The notes: generated by a model from the letters alone, not told the origin. 64,000 nucleotides of DNA from Candidatus Kuenenia stuttgartensis (GCA_945891385.1 CAMDDJ010000009.1:1-64000); one strand, 5' to 3'. Shown: positions 47,494-57,989, counted from the first letter of the stretch. Numbers and translations are program-made.

Positions 47494-50154
47494 ATGGTCG
47501 TGCGATGCGCCTTGGTGGTGGTGTCCGTGTTGGTGTTCAGCGTCGGCCGTGCTGCGGATGTGCTGACGATCACGGCCGAGAATGCCGCGACGATTGCTCC
47601 CGCAGGCAAGGAGGCGGACTGGATCTACGGCGACTACGTGCTTCGCAACGACCGGATCGTCGCGGTGATCGGTCGGCCCGTGGCCACCCGTCATGCCAAC
47701 ATGACGGTGCGGAACGTCGGCGGCTGCGTGATCGACCTGACGGCACGGAGCCGGCCAAACGATCAGCTCAGCTGCTATTACCCAGCGGCGGGTGCAGCGG
47801 CCTTCCGCTCCGCGGCCGCGGCCGCCACCGACGCCACGACCGGCGGGCTGACCATGGTGCCGGCGGCGGCCGACGGCGACCTGTTCGCCCAGGGAGCCCG
47901 GGTGAGGCTCGACTGTGCCTCCGAACCCACGACCGGCAAGCCGCGGGTCGCCGTCTCCTATGAGCTCGCCGACGGTGACGATCATGTCACCGTCACCACC
48001 ACATGGTCGAATCCGACCGCCGGGCCGCTCCGCGTCGACCTGGCCGATCGCGTCAGGGCCGACCGCACCTTCAAGGCGGTGATCGATGCCGCCGCCAACG
48101 TCGTCTGGTGGGACGACGAGTGGTTTGGCCAGACCTTTGCGATCCTGCCGAGTGAGGCCCGGATCCGCGGAGGCGATCTGCAGTCGCTGAAGCCTGTGCC
48201 CGATCGCGATCCGATCGGTTTCGAGCCGGCGTCCGGACCGAGAGAGGAACTGCCCGCGGGTGGTTCGATCACGCTCGTGCGGCGGATCGTCGCGGCACCG
48301 AGCCTGCTGGCCGCCCGGGGCATGGCGGCGAAGCTCGGGGGCCGCGACACGGTCGGAGTGGAATTGAGCGTTCGCGATGCAGCCGGCCCGGTGCCCGGGG
48401 CGGTCGTCTCCATGCAGGATGGGGCTGGGGCCCGCTACGGTGCTGGCCGGACGGACGCCGCCGGCCGGCTGGCGTTCGCCCTCCCCCGTGAATCAGCCGG
48501 GTGGACCTGCACCGCCTCCGAGGGTGCCCGCGGTGCGGTCGAGCAGCCGCTCACGGTCGAGCCGGCCGCCGCCACTGTCTCGCGCACGCTCGAGTTGCCC
48601 CGGCCCGGCTTCGTGGTGGCGGAGATCAGCGACGAAGCCGGCGGCCCGATCCCCTGCAAGGTGCAGTTTCGCGGCCGCGGCTGTCCCGACCCTGAGTTCG
48701 CCCCCGACAGTGCCGACACGGCGGTTCGCAACCTCGTCTACTCGGCTGACGGCCGGTTTCGCCAGGAGATCGCTCCCGGCACCTACGACGTGCTCGTCAG
48801 CTTTGGGCCGGAGTACGACGTGGTGACCACCGAGGTCACCGTCGCACGCGATGCCGAGGCCCGGCTGGCCGCCCGGTTGGTCCGCTCCGTGGACACGAAG
48901 GGCTGGATCAGCAGCGATTTCCACAGCCACTCCACCCCCTCCGGCGACAACACCTGCAGCCAGCTCGGCCGGGTGCAGAATCTGCTCTGCGAGCACATCG
49001 AGTTCGCCCCCTGCACGGAACACAACCGGATTTCGACCTACGAGCCGCACCTCGCGCGGCTCGGTGCCTCGCACCTGATGGCCACCTGCAGCGGCATGGA
49101 GCTCACCGGGTCACTCTTGCCGGTCAATCACCAGAATGCCTTCCCGCTCGTCGAGCATCCGCACACCCAGGATGGTGGTGGGCCGATCGTGAACAACGAC
49201 AATCCTGTTGCCCAGATCGAGCGGCTCGCCCTCTGGGACGACGGTGCCAGCAAGGTGGTGCAGATGAACCATCCCAACCTCGTGCAGGTGCTCGGTGATC
49301 GCGACACCGACGGCACTCCCGACGCCGGGTTCGAGCCGATGCTCGGCTTCGTCGATGTGATCGAGGTGCATCCCTTGGAAGAGATCTTCACGCCCGCGGC
49401 CATCGACGGCGATCCGCGGAAGCGGACCCACACCGTGTTCCGCTGGCTCCAGTTGCTCAACCTCGGCTATCGGATCCCGGGCGTGGTCAACACCGACGCC
49501 CACTACGCCTTCCACGGCTCCGGCTGGCTGAGAAACTACATTGCCAGCCCCACCGACGACCCGGCCGAGATCCGTGTCGACGACGTCGTCAAGGCCTCCG
49601 AGGCAGGCCGGGTCGTGATGACCAGCGGCCCATTTCTGGAGGTCACGGCGCAGGCCGACGGGGCAGGGGAGGCCGGTCCGGGCGAATCGCTGGCGGCTGC
49701 CGACGGCCGGGTCGCGCTCCGGGTGAAGGTGCAGTGTCCGAACTGGTTCGACGTCGATCGGGTGCAGGTGTTCGTGAACGGCCGTCCCGAGCCCGCCCTG
49801 AACTTCACCCGCCGCGATCATGGTGAACTCTTCTCCCGTGACGTGGTGCGGTTCGAACATACGATTCCCGTACGGCTCGAGACCGACGCCCACCTTGTGG
49901 TGGCGACGGTCGGCGAGGGGTCGGGGCTGGGCGTCGTGATGGGGCCCGACAACGCGGAGAAGAAGCCGATCGCCGTCGCCAACCCGATCTTCGTCGACGT
50001 CGATGGCGGTGGCTTCCGGGCGAACGGCGATCTGCTCGGCGTACCACTGCCGCATCAGAAGGAGCCGACGGGCCAGCACCACCACCATGATCACGACCAC
50101 GACGATCATGGCCATGCCGTGGGCGAGCCAACGGGTGTCAGCGACGCCCGCTGA
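47494..50154 (+). CDS. CehA/McbA-family PHP-type metallohydrolase with His-rich tail
   Basis: GWISSDFHSHSTPSGDNTCSQLGRVQNLLCEHIEFAPCTEHNR; C-terminal HHHHDHDHDDHGH. Confidence 0.85.
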   Translation: MVVRCALVVVSVLVFSVGRAADVLTITAENAATIAPAGKEADWIYGDYVLRNDRIVAVIGRPVATRHANMTVRNVGGCVIDLTARSRPNDQLSCYYPAAGAAAFRSAAAAATDATTGGLTMVPAAADGDLFAQGARVRLDCASEPTTGKPRVAVSYELADGDDHVTVTTTWSNPTAGPLRVDLADRVRADRTFKAVIDAAANVVWWDDEWFGQTFAILPSEARIRGGDLQSLKPVPDRDPIGFEPASGPREELPAGGSITLVRRIVAAPSLLAARGMAAKLGGRDTVGVELSVRDAAGPVPGAVVSMQDGAGARYGAGRTDAAGRLAFALPRESAGWTCTASEGARGAVEQPLTVEPAAATVSRTLELPRPGFVVAEISDEAGGPIPCKVQFRGRGCPDPEFAPDSADTAVRNLVYSADGRFRQEIAPGTYDVLVSFGPEYDVVTTEVTVARDAEARLAARLVRSVDTKGWISSDFHSHSTPSGDNTCSQLGRVQNLLCEHIEFAPCTEHNRISTYEPHLARLGASHLMATCSGMELTGSLLPVNHQNAFPLVEHPHTQDGGGPIVNNDNPVAQIERLALWDDGASKVVQMNHPNLVQVLGDRDTDGTPDAGFEPMLGFVDVIEVHPLEEIFTPAAIDGDPRKRTHTVFRWLQLLNLGYRIPGVVNTDAHYAFHGSGWLRNYIASPTDDPAEIRVDDVVKASEAGRVVMTSGPFLEVTAQADGAGEAGPGESLAAADGRVALRVKVQCPNWFDVDRVQVFVNGRPEPALNFTRRDHGELFSRDVVRFEHTIPVRLETDAHLVVATVGEGSGLGVVMGPDNAEKKPIAVANPIFVDVDGGGFRANGDLLGVPLPHQKEPTGQHHHHDHDHDDHGHAVGEPTGVSDAR

Positions 50155-50286
50155 CGGTGGTCCGGGGCGGTCCGCTCACAGCGGTTGAATCGGTTGGGGC
50201 AGCGGTGGCGGGTCGCCTCGCCCCGGTGGGCTTCCGTTTCCGAAGAGAGGCGGGAAGCCCGCGAATGGTCCGCGGACTGCCGGGAG

Positions 50287-50904
50287 ATGTGTGGCGTGGC
50301 GAGAGTGCACTCGTGGCTGGTGATCGCGGCTGTCGCTGCCGCCACGGCTTCCGCGACGACTGCGGCCGACGTCGTTTCCGCCCCGGCGGCCCGAGTGAAG
50401 GCCGCCGACACCGCCCCCGACCGTGATGCGGGGCGTGACCGCGGCCGACTCTACCGCTACGATCCGCTCGATGGCTCCCTGGTGGTCGTTCCGCCGGTGG
50501 AGCTGAAGCCGGGCGGCATCTACAACCGGTTCGACACCGCCCGAGGCCGGTGGGTCTGGAGCAAGGCGGCCGCCGATGGCTCGCTCCGCTATGCCATCGG
50601 GCCGGGATCGGTGCAGCCGGTGCGATTGTTTGACATGCGGGGCAGCCAGGCCGAACAGCGGCGGGCCCTCGAGAAACGGGCCCCGGAACTGGCCCGGCTC
50701 CTTTCGATTCAGGGAGTTCGACCGACGCTGAAACTCGACGAGCAAGGGCAGTGGCTGCTCGGGCCGACGCCCCACGTGTCGAGCGTGTTCGACGAGGCGA
50801 CCGGCGAGCGCTGGGAGTGGCACTCGGATGCCCCAAGTGCCGTCATCCACAGTTGTGGCCGCCAGTGGGCGTATGCCGACGGTGGCTATCTGCCGATCCG
50901 CTGA
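50287..50904 (+). CDS. Secreted hypothetical protein
   Basis: ATG 50287, signal peptide VHSWLVIAAVAAATASATTAADV. Confidence 0.6.
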   Translation: MCGVARVHSWLVIAAVAAATASATTAADVVSAPAARVKAADTAPDRDAGRDRGRLYRYDPLDGSLVVVPPVELKPGGIYNRFDTARGRWVWSKAAADGSLRYAIGPGSVQPVRLFDMRGSQAEQRRALEKRAPELARLLSIQGVRPTLKLDEQGQWLLGPTPHVSSVFDEATGERWEWHSDAPSAVIHSCGRQWAYADGGYLPIR

Positions 50905-50943
50905 CACGGCGTTCCGCTGAATCGGTCCGTGGCGGTCGGCCAC

Positions 50944-52641
50944 TCAGACCGTGTACAGGTCGCGCTTGACGTCGGGGGCGATGCCTTCGGGAGTGACGTC
51001 GCTTGAGATGTCGAACCACTCCTTCTGAAATTCGATCCTCGGCTGCGTGCCTGGGTTGGCAAGGGCCATGTTGCTCACCAACGCGATCACGGCGTCGGCG
51101 ATTGCCACCTCGGGCTTGCATCGGGGCTGGTTCTCGGGCGATGGGTTGCGGATGCACCAGGCCCAGTGCTCGAGTTCTTCCGTGTAGCCGCGGGAGGGAG
51201 GGCCGTCGCCGCCTCCCGCCTTGCCGGAGGCCACCGCGGGGCCCGCGCCGCTCTCCGTCGTGTCGAGGGTGGGGCCGCCATCCTTGCCAGTGGCCACCGT
51301 GACCCGCGTGTCGCGGGCCGAGTCCTTGTAGAGCATCACTTCCTGCTCCTGCTCCAGGATCAGGGTGCCCTTCGTGCCCATCACCACCTCGCCGTAGCCG
51401 CCGAAGCCGTTGCCGTTGATCGAGGAGTATGTCACGACGATCTTCTTGTTCGGGTCGGCCACCTCGCCTGCCTCGTCGTAGTAGCCGGGGGCGGGGTACT
51501 CGTACATGCAGTAGACATGGTCGTCGATCTCGCGGTCAGCCGGAAAGATGCTGCGGTTGCCGACCGCCGTCACCGTGAGCGGCTTGACCTTCTTGCCCTG
51601 GCCGTGCATCGCCGACACGAAGATGCCGGCCGCGTCGAGCTGATGGCTGCCGAGTTCGGCCATCAGGCCGCCGCCGGTCCGCTGCCAGAGCCGCCAGCGG
51701 ATCAGTTCCTCGAGCGGTGTGCGGCTGGAGCCGTCACCGAGCGTCTTCGACGTGTAGCCATACTTCCCCGCATCGACATCAGCGTCGAGGATCTGTGCCT
51801 CGATCTGGGCCACCCGCTTTCGCGTGGCGTCGATCTCGGAAGGCTTGGCCGTTTCGAGCTTTTTCCGCCACGACGCGAGTTCCTTCGCAATCTTTTCGTC
51901 GCCCGGCATCGGTGGCTTCCAGGAGTCCTTGCCCGGGAGGTTGCCCCGGTGCCACTGGGCCCGGATCGAATGGAGGTCGCCGATCAGCCCGGCCGTGCCG
52001 ATGGTGTGGACGGCGTTGTCGTAGAGGATGCTGTAGTGACGTTGGTGGCCGGTGGCCAGGAGCTTACCGGTCTCCCGCGAGACCCGGCCCATCTCCTTGC
52101 ACTCGTGGATGCTGTGCCCCATCAGTTTTTCGGTGAGCACGTGCTTGCCGGCCCGCATCGCCTTGATCGCGGCCGGGGCGTGGAGGTGGAGCGGCAGGGC
52201 GATGATCACCGCCTCGACGTCGTCGTTTGCCAGCAGATCCTCGTAGGCCTCGTAGACCTTGACCTGCTGCCGGGCGGCGTCCTCCGTCTTCCAGCCATAC
52301 TTCGCCATCAGCCCTGGGCGGGCCGTGGTGGCGCTCGGGCTCGAAGCATCGCCGTGGAAGGCCCGGAACCGGTTGTAGGGCCGGATATCGGCGATCGCCA
52401 CCACACTCAGGTAGTCGGGGTTGAGGGCGCCGATCAACACACTCCCCTCGTCGCCGGTGCCGATCACGCCCACGCGGAGCGGATCGCCCACGCTCTTGCC
52501 GTAGCCGAAGTAGAGCGAGCCCAGGCCCGCCCCCGCCGCCACTCCCGCGGTCACGCCCGCGAGGAAGTCGCGGCGGGTGATGCTCACGGCGTCGGCAAAG
52601 TTCTCCTTGCCGATCTGCTTCTGCTGTTCGGAGAGATTCAT
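50944..52641 (-). CDS. Gfo/Idh/MocA-family oxidoreductase with TAT signal
   Basis: SITRRDFLAGVTAGVAAGAGL; LRVGVIGTGDEGSVL; GKHVLTEKLMGHSIHECKEM. Confidence 0.95.
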   Translation of the reverse strand: MNLSEQQKQIGKENFADAVSITRRDFLAGVTAGVAAGAGLGSLYFGYGKSVGDPLRVGVIGTGDEGSVLIGALNPDYLSVVAIADIRPYNRFRAFHGDASSPSATTARPGLMAKYGWKTEDAARQQVKVYEAYEDLLANDDVEAVIIALPLHLHAPAAIKAMRAGKHVLTEKLMGHSIHECKEMGRVSRETGKLLATGHQRHYSILYDNAVHTIGTAGLIGDLHSIRAQWHRGNLPGKDSWKPPMPGDEKIAKELASWRKKLETAKPSEIDATRKRVAQIEAQILDADVDAGKYGYTSKTLGDGSSRTPLEELIRWRLWQRTGGGLMAELGSHQLDAAGIFVSAMHGQGKKVKPLTVTAVGNRSIFPADREIDDHVYCMYEYPAPGYYDEAGEVADPNKKIVVTYSSINGNGFGGYGEVVMGTKGTLILEQEQEVMLYKDSARDTRVTVATGKDGGPTLDTTESGAGPAVASGKAGGGDGPPSRGYTEELEHWAWCIRNPSPENQPRCKPEVAIADAVIALVSNMALANPGTQPRIEFQKEWFDISSDVTPEGIAPDVKRDLYTV

Positions 52642-52684
52642 GGAGTGACCTCGGGCTGCGCTTGAAAGAGGATCTGAGGCTTGG

Positions 52685-53617
52685 TCAAGGGTTGCTGCAA
52701 TCAGTCCGCGACCCGCAGCAGCGGGAGAGCGGACACCACGAGCGGAGGAAGTAATCGATGCCGGACCAGCCGCCGGTCGGCAGGGCGGCGATCACGAACA
52801 GGGCGGCGATCTCGACCCATTGGTCGTACGTCGCCTGCGCGCCAGGCACCCAGAAGGGCTGCGAGGCAACGACGGAGGCCAGAAAGCAGATGCCGCCGAC
52901 CGCGTTGAACTTGGTGAGCAAGCCGAGGACGAGGCAGCCGCCGATCGTAACGAGCGACCAACTGACGAACCGGTCGGCCCTCCAGAGAGCCGATGGCGGC
53001 GTGGCGGCGGCGATGCGCCGTCGCTCGGCTGCCGCGAGCGGTTCGTCCCAGGCCGCTTCGAGCCGCGCGCCGATCGCTGCAGCCTCGGCCATCCAACCTG
53101 CGGCCTGCCGGTCGAGTTCCCGCCGCTTCTTGGCCACGCGATCCCGTTCGAAGGGCACCTCGGCGGCCACCGGCCGGGATGCCTTGTCCGCGAGCCGCAC
53201 CACTTCGAGCCGGTATTCCTCAAGGTCTGTGCGGATGCCGCGCAGCCAGGCCGCGAGCTCATTCTCGGCCGTCTTGGCAGCTCCCTCGGCAGCCTTGAGC
53301 GCCTCGGGAGCAAGCGGCACGGTCTTGGCCCGGGCCGAGAGTCGTTGCTGCCAGCCGGCCGTCACGCTCTTCTCCCAGGCTGCGATCGCCTCAGCGGCGG
53401 TTCGCCGGTCCGCGGCGGCCAGCGTGGCCGACCAGTCGCCCGTCTGCGGCAGATCCGCCCGAAAACGGTCGGCCAGCGGACCGACTGCCGCTTTGCGGAA
53501 GCCCGCGCTCGACCATTCCGGATCGCGGAGATGGTTCATCCCTTCAAGAAAGAAATGCAGGCCGACGACGATCCGCAGAAATGCGAGCGCGACGAGGGCG
53601 AGGAGAGAGTTCCGCAT
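52685..53617 (-). CDS. DoxX-like membrane protein with large soluble insertion
   Basis: MRNSLLALVALAFLRIVVGLHFFLEGMNHL ... FVSWSLVTIGGCLVLGLLTKFNAVGGICFL. Confidence 0.65.
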   Translation of the reverse strand: MRNSLLALVALAFLRIVVGLHFFLEGMNHLRDPEWSSAGFRKAAVGPLADRFRADLPQTGDWSATLAAADRRTAAEAIAAWEKSVTAGWQQRLSARAKTVPLAPEALKAAEGAAKTAENELAAWLRGIRTDLEEYRLEVVRLADKASRPVAAEVPFERDRVAKKRRELDRQAAGWMAEAAAIGARLEAAWDEPLAAAERRRIAAATPPSALWRADRFVSWSLVTIGGCLVLGLLTKFNAVGGICFLASVVASQPFWVPGAQATYDQWVEIAALFVIAALPTGGWSGIDYFLRSWCPLSRCCGSRTDCSNP

Positions 53618-53753
53618 CGAATCGACAGACTTTCCACGGAGGGTGGAGGGGTACGTCCCAAGCCCTCCAGTAAAGCCGGGATTCCGCCAGCTGGCAAGCG
53701 ATGGGGTGCGGGCTTGCCAGGCAGGGCCGTCACCTGCGAGAACCGAGGCCACC

Positions 53754-54737
53754 ATGCGCATTGTCCTTTGCTATCCAGTCGAGCCCCGCCATGTCGCCGA
53801 GATCGCGGCGGTGGCGCCGGCCGCCGAGATCGTCGATGCCGGGCAGGAGAGGGTGGCAGACGAGCTGCCCGAGGCCGACCTCTTCTGTGGCCACCCCAAA
53901 GTGCCCGTCCCCTGGGAGAGGGTCGTCAGCCGCGGAAGGCTCCGTTGGGTCCAGTCGTCGGCTGCCGGGCTCGACCACTGCCTTGTGCCGGCCGTGATCG
54001 ATTCCGACGTGATCGTCACGAGTGCTTCGGGGGTGTTGGCTGACCAGGTGTCGGAACATGCCGTCGGCCTGGCGATCGCCTGCACCCGCCGGCTGCCGCT
54101 GTTCCTGGCCCAGCAGGCGGCTCGGGAGTTCGTCCGCCGCCCCACCCGGGATCTCACCGGAGCCACCGTCGGCATCGTCGGTCTTGGGGGCGTCGGCCGA
54201 CGCCTGGCCCAGGTGCTCGCGCCGTTTCGCGTGCGGATTCTCGCCACCGACTGGTTTCCTGTCCGCAAGCCTTCCGAGGTCGAGTTTCTCGGGCCGCCGG
54301 AGGCGCTGCCCGATGTGTTGGCCGAAGTCGACGTCCTCTTTCTCTGCGCGCCCCTCACCGAACACACCCGCGGCATGATCGACGCCGCGGCTCTCGCGCG
54401 GATGAAGCGGGGGAGCATCCTCGTCAACGTGGCTCGCGGCCCGCTCGTCGATGCCGCGGCCCTCGCTGCCGCGCTCGAAAACGGTCAACTCGATTCGGCC
54501 GCAGTTGACGTGACGCCTGAGGAGCCGCCGGCTGCCGATAGTCCCCTCTGGAGGGCGCCCCGGCTGATCATCACGCCCCATGTCGCCGGCCAGAGCGGTC
54601 GACGAATCGATGCGATGACGGAGTTTTTCTGCGATAATCTGCGGAGGTATCAGGAAGGCCGTCCGCTCAAAAACCTGGTGGATAAGCGATTGGGATTTCC
54701 CGAGCCACCAGGCGACGACGCTGCGGGGCGGTCATGA
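53754..54737 (+). CDS. D-2-hydroxyacid dehydrogenase
   Basis: VGIVGLGGVGRRLAQVLAPF; LCAPLTEHTRGMIDAAALARMKRGSILVNVARGPLVDAAAL. Confidence 0.95.
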   Translation: MRIVLCYPVEPRHVAEIAAVAPAAEIVDAGQERVADELPEADLFCGHPKVPVPWERVVSRGRLRWVQSSAAGLDHCLVPAVIDSDVIVTSASGVLADQVSEHAVGLAIACTRRLPLFLAQQAAREFVRRPTRDLTGATVGIVGLGGVGRRLAQVLAPFRVRILATDWFPVRKPSEVEFLGPPEALPDVLAEVDVLFLCAPLTEHTRGMIDAAALARMKRGSILVNVARGPLVDAAALAAALENGQLDSAAVDVTPEEPPAADSPLWRAPRLIITPHVAGQSGRRIDAMTEFFCDNLRRYQEGRPLKNLVDKRLGFPEPPGDDAAGRS

Positions 54738-54765
54738 CGAGACTGCGTAGGAACGACCTAGGGCG

Positions 54766-55869
54766 ATGAGCACCACGATCATTCGCGACGAGCAGCCGAC
54801 GATTTCGGCCGCGGGTGATGTTGGGACGCATTGCCCAGAGGAACTCCTCTCCCGCTATTCCGAGATCCTCGGCTCGGGGCGGCTGCATTGGACCGAGTAC
54901 CACACGCTGGCTCGCCGGCTCGGGGCGGGAGGGCAGGGGGTGGTCTACCTGACGATGCGGCGCGGAGCGGGCGATTTCACGCTCCCGGTCGCGCTCAAGA
55001 TCTTCTCGCCGGAACGCTACGAGACCGAAAAACTCTATCTGGAGGCGATGGACCGTATCGCCTCGGTGGCGGCCCGCGTGGCGCAGATCCAGCACGACAA
55101 CCTCCTCGACGTGCAAAACTTCGTCGAGCAGCGGCGAATCCGGATCATGGAAATGGAGTGGATCGACGGCTATGACCTCTCCCGCCTGCTCGCGCCGGAA
55201 ATCCTGGAGCAGACCCGAGCCAGCGTAGACGACGGCCGCTGGACCTACCTCAACAACGTGATCGTGACGGCCGGGCCTCGGCAATCGCGGCTCAAGCCAG
55301 GCGTGGCGATCGCGATCGTGCGGGAATGTCTGGCTGGGCTCGCGGCGCTCCATCGCGAGGGCATCGTGCACGGCGATATCAAGACCTCCAACATCATGGT
55401 CAAACGGACGGGCAACGCGAAGATCATCGACATCGGCTCGGCCCACGCCTGCGACGACCTTCCTCCCACCCGCACCTGCACGCCGGCCTACGCCGCTCCC
55501 GAGGTGCTCGAGGGCCGCGACAACACTCCCCGGAGCGATCTGGCGAGCCTCGGCTACGTGCTGATCGAGATGCTCTCGGGCCAGGCGCCGTTCGCCGGGC
55601 TGCAGTCGTTCCGCGATCTCCTCGAGGCGAAGCGGTCGCTCGTGCACCGGCTGCCGCAGGTGCTGCCCTCGGAGGTCACCTGCAACGAACTCTTGATGGA
55701 CTTCTGCCGTGGCTTGATAGCCCCTGACCCGACCCGGCGGTTTCCCAGCGCCGAGGACGCCGACCACACGAAGGGGGGCGCCGCGAGCTTTCACCGGCAA
55801 CTGATCGTGGGCGGCCTGGCGAGCGAGTACGAAAACGAAATCCGGGCCTGGCTCGACGAACTCGAGTGA
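54766..55869 (+). CDS. Ser/Thr protein kinase-like protein
   Basis: LARRLGAGGQGVVYLTMRRG, VALKIF, EGIVHGDIKTSNIMVKRTGNAKIIDIGSAH. Confidence 0.92.
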   Translation: MSTTIIRDEQPTISAAGDVGTHCPEELLSRYSEILGSGRLHWTEYHTLARRLGAGGQGVVYLTMRRGAGDFTLPVALKIFSPERYETEKLYLEAMDRIASVAARVAQIQHDNLLDVQNFVEQRRIRIMEMEWIDGYDLSRLLAPEILEQTRASVDDGRWTYLNNVIVTAGPRQSRLKPGVAIAIVRECLAGLAALHREGIVHGDIKTSNIMVKRTGNAKIIDIGSAHACDDLPPTRTCTPAYAAPEVLEGRDNTPRSDLASLGYVLIEMLSGQAPFAGLQSFRDLLEAKRSLVHRLPQVLPSEVTCNELLMDFCRGLIAPDPTRRFPSAEDADHTKGGAASFHRQLIVGGLASEYENEIRAWLDELE

Positions 55870-55891
55870 CCGGCTTCCACGTTTGACCCGA

Positions 55892-55970
55892 GGCTCGGGG
55901 ATCGGCGAACGCTCGCGGAGCACCTGGGGCGTATCCTCGCCCGCGACGCGACTTTTGCCGTCCCCGAGCC
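55892..55970 (-). repeat. Dispersed ~79-bp palindromic repeat, copy D (inverted)
   Basis: ggctcggggatcggcgaacgctcgcggag...gtatcctcgcccgcgacgcgacttttgccgtccccgagcc. Confidence 0.92.
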
Positions 55971-55999
55971 GCTGTAGCTGCGTTGAACTTGCCTTGGCG

Positions 56000-56812
56000 T
56001 CAGCCGAGGCGGCGGTAGATGCGGCGGATCAGGGCGGTGGTGGTGCGGGGGGCGAGCCGCTTGAGCCGCCACAGCCAGCGGGCCTGAGCGCCTACCACCA
56101 CATAGCGCCGGTTGCGCTCGACGGCGGCGAGCACGCGGTCGGCCACGCGTTCTGCCGTCCAGCCAGTCACCGCCATCCGCCGCCGGGCCTCCCGCTGCTG
56201 GACCGGATGGCCGAAGTGCCAGGTGTCGAGCAGGCCGGAGTGGAAGAAGCCGGGGCAGACGACGGTCACGCCGGGCCGGCCCCGCGGGCATTCGGCTGCG
56301 ATCGCCTCGGAGAGGGCCACCACCCCCGCTTTGCTCGCCGAGTAGGCCGCCATCGACGGCGGTGCGAGGATCGCGGCGATCGAGGCCATGTTCACCAGAT
56401 GGGAGCGTTCGGTGGTGGCCCGCAGCCAGGGCAGAAAGGTCTCGCAGCCCAGGGCAGTGCCGAGCAGGTTGGTGTCGAGCACCCGCCGCCACTGGGCCTC
56501 CGGCAGCCCGCCCACCTCGGCGGTGGCGCCCACGCCGGCCGCGTTGACGAGCAGGTCGAGCTGAGGCCATTCGGCACGGAGCTGCTCGGAAAGCCCGGCC
56601 CAGAACGCCGAATCACGAACATCGCCCGGACACGGCCGTGCGCCGGCCGGCAAGGCCACAGCTGCCAGCGGGCCAGCCAGATCGACGGCCGCCACGAGCC
56701 ATCCTCGGGCCGCCAGTCGCTCGACGAACGCTCTGCCAAATCCACTGGCTGCGCCAGTCACGATGGCCGTCGTCGGGCGATCAGGACGGCGGCGGGATCG
56801 GCGAAGGAGCAC
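56000..56812 (-). CDS. Short-chain dehydrogenase/reductase
   Basis: AIVTGAASGFGRAFVERLA; LVNAAGVGA; YSASKAGVVALSEAIA. Confidence 0.93.
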   Translation of the reverse strand: MLLRRSRRRPDRPTTAIVTGAASGFGRAFVERLAARGWLVAAVDLAGPLAAVALPAGARPCPGDVRDSAFWAGLSEQLRAEWPQLDLLVNAAGVGATAEVGGLPEAQWRRVLDTNLLGTALGCETFLPWLRATTERSHLVNMASIAAILAPPSMAAYSASKAGVVALSEAIAAECPRGRPGVTVVCPGFFHSGLLDTWHFGHPVQQREARRRMAVTGWTAERVADRVLAAVERNRRYVVVGAQARWLWRLKRLAPRTTTALIRRIYRRLG

Positions 56813-56849
56813 GGAAGAAGGCGGTCCCTCGGGAGCGGACGGTGGGAAG

Positions 56850-56923
56850 CGAGGGTGACGGGACTCGAACCCGCGGCCTCCAACGTGACAGGCTGGCGCT
56901 CTAACCAACTGAGCTACACCCCC
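56850..56923 (-). tRNA. tRNA-Asp(GTC)
   Basis: Reverse complement GGGGGTGTAGCTCAGTTGGTTAGAGCGCCAGCCTGTCACGTTGGAGGCCGCGGGTTCGAGTCCCGTCACCCTCG. Confidence 0.95.
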
Positions 56924-57026
56924 GTGGGCCAGCCGAAGCTGGCCGCGGGTGCTTCCACCGTAGCCGTCGCAGAGTATACCGCCCCCAGTGCCGGCGCGAA
57001 GCGATCGGCAAAAACCGGCCCTTTCG

Positions 57027-57989
57027 TCACCACACGCCAGCCGACGGGTCGAAGCCCTTGTTTTTCGCCGTGGCGAAATCCTGCTCGGCCTGTGCCGCGA
57101 GCCCCAAGGCCTGGCAGGCCAGCCCGCGATGGTGGAGCATCACTGCCAGGCCGTGATCGGTGGCCCGCAGCCGGTAGGCAAATTCGTCCTCGTCGACGTG
57201 GCCGGCGAGCAGCAGGAGCCGGCGACGGTCGTCCTGGGCCGCGCCGACGGCGATGTTCAGATCGTCGAGCGCCTCCTGCTGGCGGCCCAACAGGTGGAGG
57301 ACGTAGCCGCGGGTGTCGAGAAACTCTGGACTCCCTTCGCCGCTGCCTTCGAGGGCGCGGTTGATGTCGTCGAGAGCGGCCTCGAGGTCACGATTCGCGA
57401 GGGCGCGCATGTAGGCCCGATGATTCAGGGCCTCGGGATCTCCTTCTCCCGCAAGCCCCACCGCCATCTGGGCCGCTTCGAGGGCCCCGTCGAAGTCGCC
57501 GAGCACGCTGAGGGCCAGAGCCCGCACCCGCTGCGGCTGCACAGCCGTGGGAGCGGTTCCGGCGGCCCGGTCGGCATCGGAGAGTCCCTGCCGAGCGCGG
57601 TGATCCTCGATCTGGAGCATGGCCCGCCAGCAGAGCAGCCGACTGCGCTGCTCGCGGCCGGCATCGGAAGGGTCGATCCAATCGATCGCTCGGCTGACGT
57701 CCTTGACGGCCCAGCCAAGATACCCCCGGCCCTCGTGGGCGATCGCCCGCCGGAGCGACCATTCAACCACCGCTTCGCGCACGGCCGGCATGACCGCCGG
57801 GAAGAGGACCAACGGCGCGATCACGAGCCCAGCGACGGCCGCGAGCAGCATTCGCTTGGGCGACGACGGCCGTTGACCGTTTCGTGAGCCTCGGGAGGCC
57901 GCCGCGCGGTTGAACGTCGGCTCGACGGGCAGAGGATCAAACTCGGCAGGAATCGGGAAGCCAAGCCGGTCGTACTGTGTTGCTGCCAT
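57027..57989 (-). CDS. TPR-repeat membrane-anchored protein
   Basis: TM VAGLVIAPLVLFPAVM then repeated helical DFDGALEAAQMAV / DLEAALDDINRAL motifs. Confidence 0.75.
   Translation of the reverse strand: MAATQYDRLGFPIPAEFDPLPVEPTFNRAAASRGSRNGQRPSSPKRMLLAAVAGLVIAPLVLFPAVMPAVREAVVEWSLRRAIAHEGRGYLGWAVKDVSRAIDWIDPSDAGREQRSRLLCWRAMLQIEDHRARQGLSDADRAAGTAPTAVQPQRVRALALSVLGDFDGALEAAQMAVGLAGEGDPEALNHRAYMRALANRDLEAALDDINRALEGSGEGSPEFLDTRGYVLHLLGRQQEALDDLNIAVGAAQDDRRRLLLLAGHVDEDEFAYRLRATDHGLAVMLHHRGLACQALGLAAQAEQDFATAKNKGFDPSAGVW

Noticed and set aside
51166-52665. 499-aa ORF on + strand
   Set aside because: Antisense to a clear Gfo/Idh/MocA oxidoreductase; composition typical of shadow ORFs.
56812-56908. 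N-terminal extension of the SDR ORF (MVRAPACHVGGRGFESRHPRF...)
   Set aside because: The extension is translated from tRNA-Asp sequence; the start is probably near 56812.
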